Origin: SXOA01 sp046153945
GTDB lineage: Bacteria > Planctomycetota > Planctomycetia > Pirellulales > Pirellulaceae
Assembly: GCA_046153945.1 (NCBI GenBank)
Contig: JBJXFF010000146.1
Location: forward strand, 1 to 64,000
Direction: 5' to 3'
DNA length: 64,000 bases
Shown here piece by piece: positions 51,402 to 63,164 of this stretch. The translations under genes and the position numbers were made by a program. Each line of letters opens with the position of its first letter. Positions within the stretch are counted from its first letter, which is position 1. Below the pieces are notes generated by a model. The model was not told the origin of the DNA and searched no databases. It saw only the letters and a list, made by a program, of their open reading frames with translations.

Positions 51402-52730
51402 CTATTTCACGCAGTAGATCTTGGTCTGAGTCCGAATCAGCAAGCGGCCGCCGGCAACCGCGGGAGTCGCCAGAGCCATCTCTTCCAGCCGATTGGTGGC
51501 CACGACTTGCAGCGTGCTTCCAGGCTCGATGACGAGCGTATCGCCATCTTCGCTCAGGCAGAAGAGCTTCCCTCCTGCCGTCCAAGGAGAGGCGGTGAAG
51601 GCTGTCGCTCCCCCGAGGCGCGTTTTGGGAAGCACTTCGCGTCCCGTTTTTGCCTCGTAACCGGCGAGCAATCCGCGGTCATTCAGCACAAACAGCGTCC
51701 CACCAACCACCACCGGCGTGGGATGGTACGGTCCGATTTGAGACAGGCTCCAGGCAATGAATTCGTTGCTGGTCTGCTCCCCCTTCAAGCTGATGTCTCC
51801 CTTGGCACCGGGGCGGATGGCATAGAGCGGTCGTACTTTATCCATCACATACCCCGAAGTGACAAACAGCAGTCCATGCGCGACAAACGGCGAAGGGATG
51901 GCCGTGATGGACATCGGGCCTAGTTCCCAAAGCAACTTGCCGTCGAGGTCATAGGAACGGACTCTGTGCGTGCCGGCTGTGACAATTTCGGTGCGGAGTT
52001 CATTTTTCCAGACCAGCGGCGTCGCCCAGTTGCTCTTCTCTTCCCGTGTCACGCGCCACACGTCCTTGCCCGTCGCCGCGTCGATCGCCACGAGGTATGA
52101 GTCTTTCTCATTGTCGTTCACAAGGTAAAGCCGCCCCTCGTGCAACGCGGGAGAAGCCGCCGTCCCCCACCCCAGCCGCGTTTCAACCGGGTCAAAGGTG
52201 CGAGACCATTTCAGCTCCCCGGCAAAGTCGTAGCAGAAGAGGCCGACGTTGCCGAACCAGGCATAGACATGCTTCCCGTCGGTCACGGGCGTTTCCGACG
52301 CGTAGCTGTTTTTGAGGTGGATCGTGGAAGTCGGCTTTCCGGCAAACGCTTCGCGCCGCCAGAGTTCTTTTCCCGATTCCAGATCGAGGCAAAGCACTTG
52401 CCAGTGATGCGTCCCTTTGGGAACGGTCCCTTGCAGGTCTTGAATGTAAAGTCCTTTGCGCGGCTCGCGTCCTGGCTCATCGCTGGTGACGGTGGTCACG
52501 AAAACGCGGTTTCCCCAGACAATCGGCGAGGACCAACCCTTGCCGGGAATATCTGCCTTCCAGGCGACATGCTCGGTAGTGGACCAGCGCTCCGGCAATG
52601 GTTGCCCGCTGGCGATGCCGGCGTTTTGAGGCCCGCGAAATTGCGGCCAGTTGGCCTCCTCGCTCACTGCCGCGGTCGCGAAGATCGAAAGGATAACGGC
52701 GATTGAGAACAGCTTGATAGTTGTCGTCAT
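51402..52730 (-). CDS. exported PQQ-like beta-propeller protein
   Basis: A 442-residue secreted propeller similar to the gene at 49679. The signal peptide is 1-24 (LFSIAVILSIFATAAVSE). It begins WPQFRGPQNAGIASGQPLPERWS and has blades such as VLCLDLESGKELWRREA, LVAIDAATGKDVWRVTREE and YEAKTGREVLPKTRLG. The His-rich GTHHWQVL may be part of a ligand pocket. It shares strand with the DUF3500-like gene upstream (4 bases between), suggesting a two-gene operon. Function unknown; often annotated as outer membrane assembly-like. Confidence 0.85.
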   Translation of the reverse strand: MTTTIKLFSIAVILSIFATAAVSEEANWPQFRGPQNAGIASGQPLPERWSTTEHVAWKADIPGKGWSSPIVWGNRVFVTTVTSDEPGREPRKGLYIQDLQGTVPKGTHHWQVLCLDLESGKELWRREAFAGKPTSTIHLKNSYASETPVTDGKHVYAWFGNVGLFCYDFAGELKWSRTFDPVETRLGWGTAASPALHEGRLYLVNDNEKDSYLVAIDAATGKDVWRVTREEKSNWATPLVWKNELRTEIVTAGTHRVRSYDLDGKLLWELGPMSITAIPSPFVAHGLLFVTSGYVMDKVRPLYAIRPGAKGDISLKGEQTSNEFIAWSLSQIGPYHPTPVVVGGTLFVLNDRGLLAGYEAKTGREVLPKTRLGGATAFTASPWTAGGKLFCLSEDGDTLVIEPGSTLQVVATNRLEEMALATPAVAGGRLLIRTQTKIYCVK

Positions 52731-52734
52731 AGAA

Positions 52735-53772
52735 TCAAACTCCGACTGAGTTTTGATAGGAGTTCAGCTTGACTTCGGACGTATCCGCGACGTGGACCCA
52801 AACATGCACATGCGGTCGGCCGCGGAAGTACCAGACAAACGACGGCCCTTCCAGCCGCCAGTTGTCCCAGATGCCGTCGTTTCCCAAATCACCTTCTTTG
52901 TAGAAAGCCAGATGGCAGGCATCGAGTCCTCCTTGCACTTTCAGGCAGCGGACCACCTCGTCTTGATCGGACTGACGGAACGGTTCGAGAAGGAGCTTGA
53001 GCACCTGCTGCAAATGCTCCTTCTGATCCTTCGCCAACTCGGTGACCGCAATGCCGTCAAAATCTCCCTTCGCTCCTCGAAAACCAACGAGTTCTTCGCT
53101 CGGCATTCCCTTGAGAACCAAAGACTTCTCCCTTTGTTTGCCGTCGAACATGCCATATAGCTTGTTGGCGGCCTGGGCCTGATGCCAGAAGACGTTACTG
53201 GGATGATTCGGCTCTTCAAAGGTGTTTTCTCCTTCATGGGCATAGAGAATTGGCCCGCCGAAGGCGACGTGCTCGGCGCTGTTGCCGTCGCACCGCAGCG
53301 TCATGTGACGGCTGGCGAGGACGAACTCAAATTTGTCGGTCCCCGGTTCGCCAAAAATGGCCAGCGATTGATTCTGGCCAAAACCGCCGACATCCCCCTT
53401 GAGCTGCTTATCCCACCGCTCGTGCCAGTCGGGGTTGGTCATTCCCTCAAAGATTTTGCGGATCAAATGTTGCTGGTCGGCCGTGTAATAGTTGCTCTTG
53501 ATCGATGGCGACGTAATTTTCCAGTTGTTCTCCAGCCGCGTTCGGAGCAGGCCCCGCTCTTTCTCGACGTAATCCCAGGCGAAGCAAACATCCTTCTTCT
53601 GCTTGGCCGTCATCGATTCATACAGGACCTTAACCAGGCTCTCCGGCGTGCTCTTTGCCAGCGCGGGCTCGGCGGCCAGCAGTGATCCGCCTGAGGCAGC
53701 CAGAGCCAATGCGCCGGACTGGATGAGAAACTCGCGCCGCGAATCGCGGGCCGGGAAGAGAGGGGTGATCAT
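52735..53772 (-). CDS. DUF3500-like exported protein
   Basis: A 345-residue protein with a Tat-like signal (SRREFLIQSGALALAASGGSLLAA). The mature sequence contains FEGMTNPDWHERWDKQL, FVLASRHMTLRCDGNS, FGGPILYAHEGENTFEEPNHPSNVFWHQAQAANKLYGMFDGKQR (given here in parts), and HVHVWVHVADT near the end, the pattern of the DUF3500 family. The conserved His residues hint at metal binding. Function is unknown. ATG at 53772 is chosen because it creates the signal; it is divergent from the PSD1 cytochrome gene. Confidence 0.7.
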   Translation of the reverse strand: MITPLFPARDSRREFLIQSGALALAASGGSLLAAEPALAKSTPESLVKVLYESMTAKQKKDVCFAWDYVEKERGLLRTRLENNWKITSPSIKSNYYTADQQHLIRKIFEGMTNPDWHERWDKQLKGDVGGFGQNQSLAIFGEPGTDKFEFVLASRHMTLRCDGNSAEHVAFGGPILYAHEGENTFEEPNHPSNVFWHQAQAANKLYGMFDGKQREKSLVLKGMPSEELVGFRGAKGDFDGIAVTELAKDQKEHLQQVLKLLLEPFRQSDQDEVVRCLKVQGGLDACHLAFYKEGDLGNDGIWDNWRLEGPSFVWYFRGRPHVHVWVHVADTSEVKLNSYQNSVGV

Positions 53773-53894
53773 CGGCTGGGTCTCCGGGAGAGTTGGAATC
53801 GAGCGCCGCAGGCAAGGACATCTTACCACTACCTTCGTCAGCGATGGTAAAATAAGCCCTCTTCCCAACTTTGCTTCGACCGAAACGAACCGCC

Positions 53895-57055
<3,161 letters not shown>

Positions 57056-57059
<4 letters not shown>

Positions 57060-58549
57060 ACCTCCGCAGAAACCAACAAACCAATATGAATCCCTCCAAT
57101 CCCAAGTGCACCGGCCCGGAGCCCTGGCTCTCTCTTAGCCGCCGCGAGTGCCTGAACCGTCTCGGTCTGGGGCTCGGCGGCATCGCACTGGCCGATCTGT
57201 TCGGCCAATCGGCGGCGGGGGAGGAAACGTCAAACACCAAGGAGAATCTCGCCGGTTGCCACTTCGCACCGAAAGCCAAGCGGGTGATCTATCTGTTCCA
57301 GTCTGGTGCCCCCTCGCATCTCGATCTCTACGACGCCAAACCGCGGCTCGTAAGAGACAACGGCCAGCAACTTCCCGAAACAGTCCGCGGCACCCAGCGG
57401 CTGACGGGAATGTCGTCCAGCCAAAGTTCGATTCCGCTCGCCGGTTCCCCCTTCAAATTCACCCAGCACGGCAAATCGGGGCAGTCCCTCAGCGAACTGC
57501 TGCCGCACATTGCCAAAGTTGCCGACGAACTCTGCGTCATCCGCTCGATGTATACCGAGTCGATCAATCATGGACCCGGCATCACCTTCATGCAAACCGG
57601 TTCGCAAATCCCCGGCCGGCCCAGCATCGGGGCCTGGCTCGACTACGGCCTGGGCAGCGTCAACGAGAATCTCCCCTCGTTCGTGGTCCTGATCACCAAG
57701 AACAAAAGCGGCCAGCCCCTCATGGCCCACCTCTGGGGTGCCGGCTTCCTCGACCCCAAACACCAGGGGGTTCGCTTCCGCTCCGGCGGCGATCCGGTTC
57801 TCTATCTCGGCAATCCCGCCGGGGTGTCGCCGGAGAATCGTCGGCTGGTGCTCGATCGCCTCCGGGACCTGCACGAGCATCAGTTCGCCGGCACGCCCGA
57901 TGCCGAAATCACGGCCCGTATCTCCAACTACGAGATGGCGTTCAAAATGCAGTCCGGCGTCCCCGAAGCGACCGACCTCAGCCAGGAGCCGGCCCATGTG
58001 CTGGAAGCTTACGGCCCCGATGCCAAAAACCCGGGAACCTTTGCCGCCAACTGCCTCTTGGCCCGGCGGCTGGCGGAGCGGGGAGTGAAGTTCATCCAGC
58101 TCTATCACCAGGACTGGGACCATCACGGCAGCTTGCCCGGCCTCATCCGCGGCGAATGCCAACAAACCGACCAAGCCTCAGCAGCTCTCGTGGCCGATCT
58201 CAAGCAGCGGGGCATGCTCGACGATACGCTGGTGGTTTGGGGGGGCGAATTTGGCCGAACCAACTACTGCCAGGGGCTGATGACTCCCGGCAATTTCGGC
58301 CGCGACCATCATCCCCGTTGTTTTTCCATCTGGATGGCCGGGGGCGGCATCAAACCCGGCACGTCGTACGGCGAAACGTGCGAGTACGGCTACAACGTGG
58401 CCAAAGACCCCGTTCACATCCACGACCTGCACGCCACCATGCTCCACCTCCTGGGATTTGACCACGAACAGCTCACCTACAAATTCCAGGGCCGCCGCTA
58501 CCGCCTCACCGATGTGCATGGCAAGGTGGTGAAGGGGATTCTGGCCTAG
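57056..58549 (+). CDS. DUF1501 protein, partner of the PSD1 cytochrome
   Basis: A 497-residue DUF1501 protein, ATG overlapping the upstream stop (ATGA). A Tat-like SRRECLNRLGLGLGGIALADLFG starts at residue 28; the N-terminal 25 residues before it are polar. Family motifs: FAPKAKRVIYLFQSGAPSHLDLYDAKP, HIAKVADELCVIRSMYTESINHGPG, DWDHHGSLPGLIRG, TLVVWGGEFGRTNYCQ, GRDHHPRCFSIWMAGGG and HDLHATMLHLLGFDHEQL. It is the longer form found in PSD1-DUF1501 operons, which are thought to act together in degradation of complex polysaccharides; the exact reaction is unknown. Confidence 0.93.
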
Positions 58550-58659
58550 CCCCCGGCATTCGACACTTACCCGAATCGCCAGCGAGGGAGTTCCGCGTGG
58601 AATCTGCCCGCCCCCTCACGTAGAATGGGCGGCTGAATTCCATCCTCTCTAGGTGCCGC

Positions 58660-60960
58660 ATGACTGCCAATCACTTTGCGTGTCTCGTTCCTTTTCTTCT
58701 CCTCGCCGCCGGAACCGCGTTGTCCGCGGACAAACTCCCCGCCGCGAAAAACGCGGCCCCGTTCAATCTCGAAAAGCGCGAACTCTGGACCACAAACAAC
58801 ATCCAAGGCTCCCCCGACCCCGCCGATCCCTTCACCACGCAGGACGCCTTCCCCAAGCTCAAGTTCTTTGAGCCCCTCTCCGCCGGCCTGGTGCCGGGGA
58901 CGAAGCGGATGGGGATCGCCACGCGGCCGGGAAAAATCTACACGTTTGAGCTGAAGGCGGATGTCGACAAGTCGGAATTGCTCGTGGACATCGGCAAGAC
59001 GACCTACAGCGTCGTGTTCCATCCCCAGTTCGCCGAGAACGGCTATTTCTATGTGATGTATATTCTGGAGCCCGGCAAAACCGAAGAAAAGGGAAGCCGC
59101 GTGGTGAGGTTCAAAGCGACGGGCAATCCGCCGACTGCCGACCCCAAGAGCGAGACGATCATTCTCGAATGGCCCTCCGGCGGCCACAACGGCGGCTGTT
59201 TGCGATTCGGGCCGGATGGGTATCTGTATCTCGCCACCGGCGACGGCAGCGGCATCGCGGACGGAAACATCACCGGCCAGGACATCAGCGACCTGCTCGG
59301 CTCCATTCTGCGGATCGACGTCGACCGCGCCAACCCCGGCAAAGAATACGCGATCCCCAAGGACAATCCGTTCGTCGGCCAGAAAGACGCCCGGGGCGAA
59401 ATCTGGTCCTTCGGCCATCGCCAGGTCTGGAAGTTCAGCTTCGACGGCCAGAAGCGGCTCTGGGCGGGAGAAGTCGGCCAGGATTTGTGGGAAATGGTTT
59501 ACCTTATCAAACGGGGGGGCAACTACGGCTGGAGCGTGATGGAGGGAAAACACTCCTTCCGCCCCGAACGGAAAAAAGGCCCCGGCGAATTCGTCCCGCC
59601 GCTCGTCGAGCACCCTCATAGCGACTTCCGCTCCCTCACTGGCGGCTACGTCTGGACCTCAAAACGAATTCCCGCTCTGAACAGCGCCTACATCTACGGC
59701 GACTACGATACGGGCCGGCTTTGGGCGCTCCAGTACGAAGATGGCAAAGTTACCAAAAACTGGCAGCTCGCCGACACGCAAATCCGCATTGTCGAATTCG
59801 CCCAGGACAATGCAGGCGAAGTTTATCTCGTCGATTTCGCCGGTGGCGGCCTGCACAAGATCGTCCCCGCTCCGCCGCAGGTCGCGACGAAACCGTTTCC
59901 CAAAAAGCTCAGCGAAACGGGGCTCTTCGCGTCGACCAAGGACAACACGCCGGCCAAGGGACTGATTCCCTACTCCGTCAACGCCCCCCTCTGGTCCGAC
60001 GGGGCGGAGAAGGAGCGGTTCATCGCCCTCCCCGGCGATACGCAGATTGAATTCGACGACGTCACCTATCCCCACGGGCCGACCTACCCCGACCTCGGCT
60101 GGCGGTTCCCGGATGGGACGGTCCTCGTCAAGACGTTCGCGATGGAGATGGAGAAGGGGAAACCGGAATCAACCCGCCGGCTGGAGACCCGCATTCTGCA
60201 ATACCGAAAAATGCCCGGCAACGACGACGAGTACGGGGCTCAGTACTGGTTCGGCTACACCTACCTCTGGAACGACGACCAGACCGACGCCGAACTGGCC
60301 CCCGCCGAAGGAGCCGACCGCAAGCTGACGATCCTCGACCCCCAAGCCACCGGCGGCAAACGCGAGCAAACCTGGCACTTCCCCAGCCGAGCCGAATGCA
60401 CCCTTTGCCACACGATGGCGGCGAAATACGTCCTGGGCATCACGACGCTCCAAATGAACAAGGACCACGAGTATGGCGGTACGCGCGCCAATCAACTCGC
60501 CACCTTCGAAAAACTCGGCATCTTCAAAGACAAACTCCCCAAGCCCGCCGCCGAACTCCCTCGCCTCGCCGACTACCACGACCCCAAACAGAACCTCCAC
60601 CTCCGCGCCCGCTCCTACCTCCACGCCAACTGCGCCCACTGCCACCGGATGTGGGGAGGGGGGAACGCCGAATTCGAACTCCACGCCAGCATCCCCCTCA
60701 CCGATACCAAAGCCGTCGACACTCTCCCCGGCCAAGGTCTCTTCAACCTAAAGGACCCCCGCATCATCACCCCCGGCGACCCGACTCGCTCCATGCTCCT
60801 CCACCGCATGGAACTCACCACCCTCGGCCGCATGCCGCATGTGGCGAGCAAGGTCGTCGACGAAGAGGGAGTGAAAATCGTCCGCGGATGGTTGACGAAA
60901 CTGAAGGACGAGGAACTGCTGAAGAAGCCGGGGGCGATTAACCCAAGGGTTGTGGAATAA
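58660..60960 (+). CDS. sugar/sorbosone dehydrogenase-like propeller fused to a diheme cytochrome
   Basis: A 766-residue secreted protein. Signal peptide 1-22. Residues about 60-400 form a glucose/sorbosone dehydrogenase-like propeller: STTYSVVFHPQF-type KTTYSVVFHPQF, GGHNGGCLRFGPDGYLYLATGDG, GSILRIDVD, GEIWSFGHRQVWKFSF, EVGQDLWEMVYLIKRGGNYGW. Residues about 430-760 match SO2930-type diheme cytochromes: NAPLWSDGAEKERFIALPGD, then CTLCH (580-584) and CAHCH (658-662). The arrangement suggests that electrons from sugar oxidation pass directly to the attached hemes. It follows the DUF1501 gene by 110 bases on the same strand and may be in the same transcription unit. Confidence 0.87.
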   Translation: MTANHFACLVPFLLLAAGTALSADKLPAAKNAAPFNLEKRELWTTNNIQGSPDPADPFTTQDAFPKLKFFEPLSAGLVPGTKRMGIATRPGKIYTFELKADVDKSELLVDIGKTTYSVVFHPQFAENGYFYVMYILEPGKTEEKGSRVVRFKATGNPPTADPKSETIILEWPSGGHNGGCLRFGPDGYLYLATGDGSGIADGNITGQDISDLLGSILRIDVDRANPGKEYAIPKDNPFVGQKDARGEIWSFGHRQVWKFSFDGQKRLWAGEVGQDLWEMVYLIKRGGNYGWSVMEGKHSFRPERKKGPGEFVPPLVEHPHSDFRSLTGGYVWTSKRIPALNSAYIYGDYDTGRLWALQYEDGKVTKNWQLADTQIRIVEFAQDNAGEVYLVDFAGGGLHKIVPAPPQVATKPFPKKLSETGLFASTKDNTPAKGLIPYSVNAPLWSDGAEKERFIALPGDTQIEFDDVTYPHGPTYPDLGWRFPDGTVLVKTFAMEMEKGKPESTRRLETRILQYRKMPGNDDEYGAQYWFGYTYLWNDDQTDAELAPAEGADRKLTILDPQATGGKREQTWHFPSRAECTLCHTMAAKYVLGITTLQMNKDHEYGGTRANQLATFEKLGIFKDKLPKPAAELPRLADYHDPKQNLHLRARSYLHANCAHCHRMWGGGNAEFELHASIPLTDTKAVDTLPGQGLFNLKDPRIITPGDPTRSMLLHRMELTTLGRMPHVASKVVDEEGVKIVRGWLTKLKDEELLKKPGAINPRVVE

Positions 60961-61185
60961 TGACATTTCGATAATGGGAAATGGAGGTCAGTCGATTGCG
61001 ACTTCAACCTTGACGAGATCTGTTCCACTGGAGGACACTTGTCATGGCTTAAACGGCTGCGATAGAATTCTCGTTTCGGGACGAAGGACCTCTGAATATT
61101 CCTTTATGATGTTGCTTTAGAGCCAACATTTTGAGCGTATTCATTCCGAACTTCTCCGACTAACTTCAGCAACTCCATTTTTTCC

Positions 61186-62424
61186 ATGGCCAATTCCACG
61201 CCAAGTGACGCGCCCACTGGTCCCAAAGTCGAAGAGCGAGACCAAGAGTCCCCTGTTCCCTTGAACAAAGAGGGATTCGATATCGTCCGCACCATCTTGG
61301 CGGGTGTGTGCGCAATCATTGCATTTTTCATCGGTCGAGGCGACAGGGAGCAGGAGCGTACCGAGCGAATCGCAGCGGTATCGCGAGCAGAAATCGCCGA
61401 AGCGAAAGCCCGCGATGCCGAAAAACACTTTTCGCGAGTGGAAAAAATATCAGAAGTCGTTAATTCGACTAGCAAACTTTCAGGGATGGCCCATCTTAAG
61501 ATTATAGACAATGCTATAGGTGGGCCGCCACAAGCGCTCCCTTCACAAGATTTTTGCAAGAAGTGTATCGAACCACCGATTGTTGGAAAATGGTCATTCC
61601 GATTTTTCGATGTCAATTCAGCGCAACTAAAATACTGGGAGTTGTACACGAAAGGCCATCTTCACTCTGACCCTAAATTTCCGGATAAGTTTGACGCTGA
61701 AGGTGTCAAAGTACTTGAAGAAGCAGTATTACCAGCCATGCACGTTGCGCGGCTTGATTACGCCAGCTACGATTCGTCTCGCGTCGCGGCAGCATTAATT
61801 ATCGCTCGACGCATTTCAAGAGAACTCGAGAGGAAGAATGCGATACAGCAATCGGAGCCTTGTGATCTACGGGCAACGGTCTGCTACTGTGTTGACTTCG
61901 GGCGGGCAAAGTTCATTGATTTTGAAAATTGCGAACTAAGTGGCAGTACTTTTTCAGCGTGTGCCTTCGGGATTCAGTCATCGCAAAAAGCAACAAAAAT
62001 GAGGCCACAATTCTCGCATGCTTTGGAGGAGGCGGAACTCTCTTGGTGTCGATTTCACAACACTGACTTTCGTTCGGATCTAGATAAGGTTACATTTCAT
62101 GGGTCTAAATTCTGTTACTGTAACTTTGGAGGCGAAACGCGTAATATATTCACAAATGTCACCTTTTCGAATCGGAATGATTTCTTCAAGATAGACAACA
62201 AACTCACTGTTGAAGGCTTTGGAACGGAAGACGCAAATTTGCCGACATTTAAGGACTGCGTCTTTCAAAATATTGCTTTTACCGATGTGACGTTTACCGA
62301 TGTGACGTTTACCAATTGTGTGTTTACAAAATGTGTGTTTACAAAAGACAATAAAGATATTACAGAAGAACGTAAGAAGTCAATTAACATCGAACCGTCG
62401 AGCGGTAACAAATGGACTGACTAG
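61186..62424 (+). CDS. membrane-anchored pentapeptide-like repeat protein
   Basis: A 412-residue protein with a polar N-terminus, one membrane helix (about 34-50, IVRTILAGVCAIIAFFIG) and a basic, helical coiled segment to about 90. From about residue 225 the sequence turns into pentapeptide-like repeats (TVCYCVDFGRAKFIDFENCELSGS, CRFHNTDFRSDLDKVTFHGSKFCYCNF in parts) that predict a right-handed beta helix. The C-terminus has AFTDVTFTDVTFTNCVFTK, where one 15-base unit is repeated. The gene is visibly AT-richer than its neighbours, which suggests horizontal transfer. Its 3' end overlaps the shortened nucleotidyltransferase gene on the other strand. Function unknown; membrane pentapeptide proteins appear in some defence loci. 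Confidence 0.65.
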   Translation: MANSTPSDAPTGPKVEERDQESPVPLNKEGFDIVRTILAGVCAIIAFFIGRGDREQERTERIAAVSRAEIAEAKARDAEKHFSRVEKISEVVNSTSKLSGMAHLKIIDNAIGGPPQALPSQDFCKKCIEPPIVGKWSFRFFDVNSAQLKYWELYTKGHLHSDPKFPDKFDAEGVKVLEEAVLPAMHVARLDYASYDSSRVAAALIIARRISRELERKNAIQQSEPCDLRATVCYCVDFGRAKFIDFENCELSGSTFSACAFGIQSSQKATKMRPQFSHALEEAELSWCRFHNTDFRSDLDKVTFHGSKFCYCNFGGETRNIFTNVTFSNRNDFFKIDNKLTVEGFGTEDANLPTFKDCVFQNIAFTDVTFTDVTFTNCVFTKCVFTKDNKDITEERKKSINIEPSSGNKWTD

Positions 62425-62757
62425 CGCTAGCGACATTCCCCTCGATGGTGCGGTCACTTTCGTCAGGGAGAAGATCGGGGTGAGTTCGAATGGTCCCGTT
62501 TTCAGTTGCACGAAGTCCTTGCCGCGAATGATTTGAGACTCCTCCTCGGGTGTCAGGGTAAACCCCAGGTCACCCAGCGCCCGGACGATGGCCTGTCCGT
62601 TTTCCGGAGACCTGTCAGGGAACAAGTCCGCATCCTGCGTAGTGTCGGGGAACCCAAGCAGAATAGCCGCCGACTTGCCGAGAAAAAAATACTTGACCCC
62701 CTGCTTCGCAAAGGCGTCGCGCACCTCTTCCGCCTGGCGATATTCAAATGCGGCCAT
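62380..62757 (-). pseudogene. 3'-truncated nucleotidyltransferase gene
   Basis: The first 95 residues, MAAFEYRQAEEVRDAFAKQG then KYFFLGKSAAILLGFPDTTQDADLFP, match the MNT-fold nucleotidyltransferases related to AbiEii and DUF6036 proteins. The family continues beyond GPFELDLIFAPDG-like sequence for another 60-80 residues; here it becomes GPFELTPIFSLTKV and then unrelated residues until the stop, which lies inside the pentapeptide gene. The 3' part was probably lost when that gene arrived. The 75-residue gene just upstream on the same strand is its usual partner. Confidence 0.55.
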
Positions 62758-62760
62758 AAT

Positions 62761-62988
62761 CTATTCCGTAGCCCGTCCATACCCCAGCCACGACGGCAGA
62801 TTCTCCTCGCACCACTTTCGATAATCCGCCATCGTGTCGAACGCGCGGAACGGTTCGTCGTCCATGACCGGCTTGTAGGTCTTGATGAAGGCGTATTTCA
62901 GCCGCTGTTCCAGCGGCCGGCGGGCGGCGGCTGCGAACTCTTCCTCCCACTGCTGTTTCTCGGCTGGCGTCGGTTCGCGGAGTTGCAT
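62761..62988 (-). CDS. 75-residue partner of a nucleotidyltransferase
   Basis: Start ATG 62988, stop TAG 62761, three bases before the nucleotidyltransferase start, so the two were likely co-translated. The protein MQLREPTPAEKQQWEEEFAA continues to LKYAFIKTYKPVMDDEPF and DYRKWCEENLPSWLGYG. It is acidic/helical, without signal peptide. Small genes of this kind commonly precede AbiEii-like nucleotidyltransferases, where they may act as antitoxin-like partners; the function is not established from this sequence. Confidence 0.55.
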   Translation of the reverse strand: MQLREPTPAEKQQWEEEFAAAARRPLEQRLKYAFIKTYKPVMDDEPFRAFDTMADYRKWCEENLPSWLGYGRATE

Positions 62989-63117
62989 GAGTTCATTGTA
63001 GCACGTCGTTCTTATCGCTGATAATTGGCCGACTCGACCGAGACAAACCCGGGAGGTGGTTAGCCGTACCCTCTCCCAACGCAACTCACTGATGCTATGC
63101 TGGTGGTCCACAACCAA

Positions 63118-63152
63118 AACCCCTGAAAACTGAACTCTGAAAACTGAAAACT
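63118..63152. repeat. short CTGAAAACTGAA repeat
   Basis: CTGAAAACTGAACTCTGAAAACTGAAAACT-type sequence (63123-63152) is a tandem of CTGAAAACT units just before the ThuA gene. Such runs are common between planctomycete genes, to my knowledge. No ribosome-binding site is clear in it. Confidence 0.5.
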
Positions 63153-63164
63153 ATTGGGTGTCTC

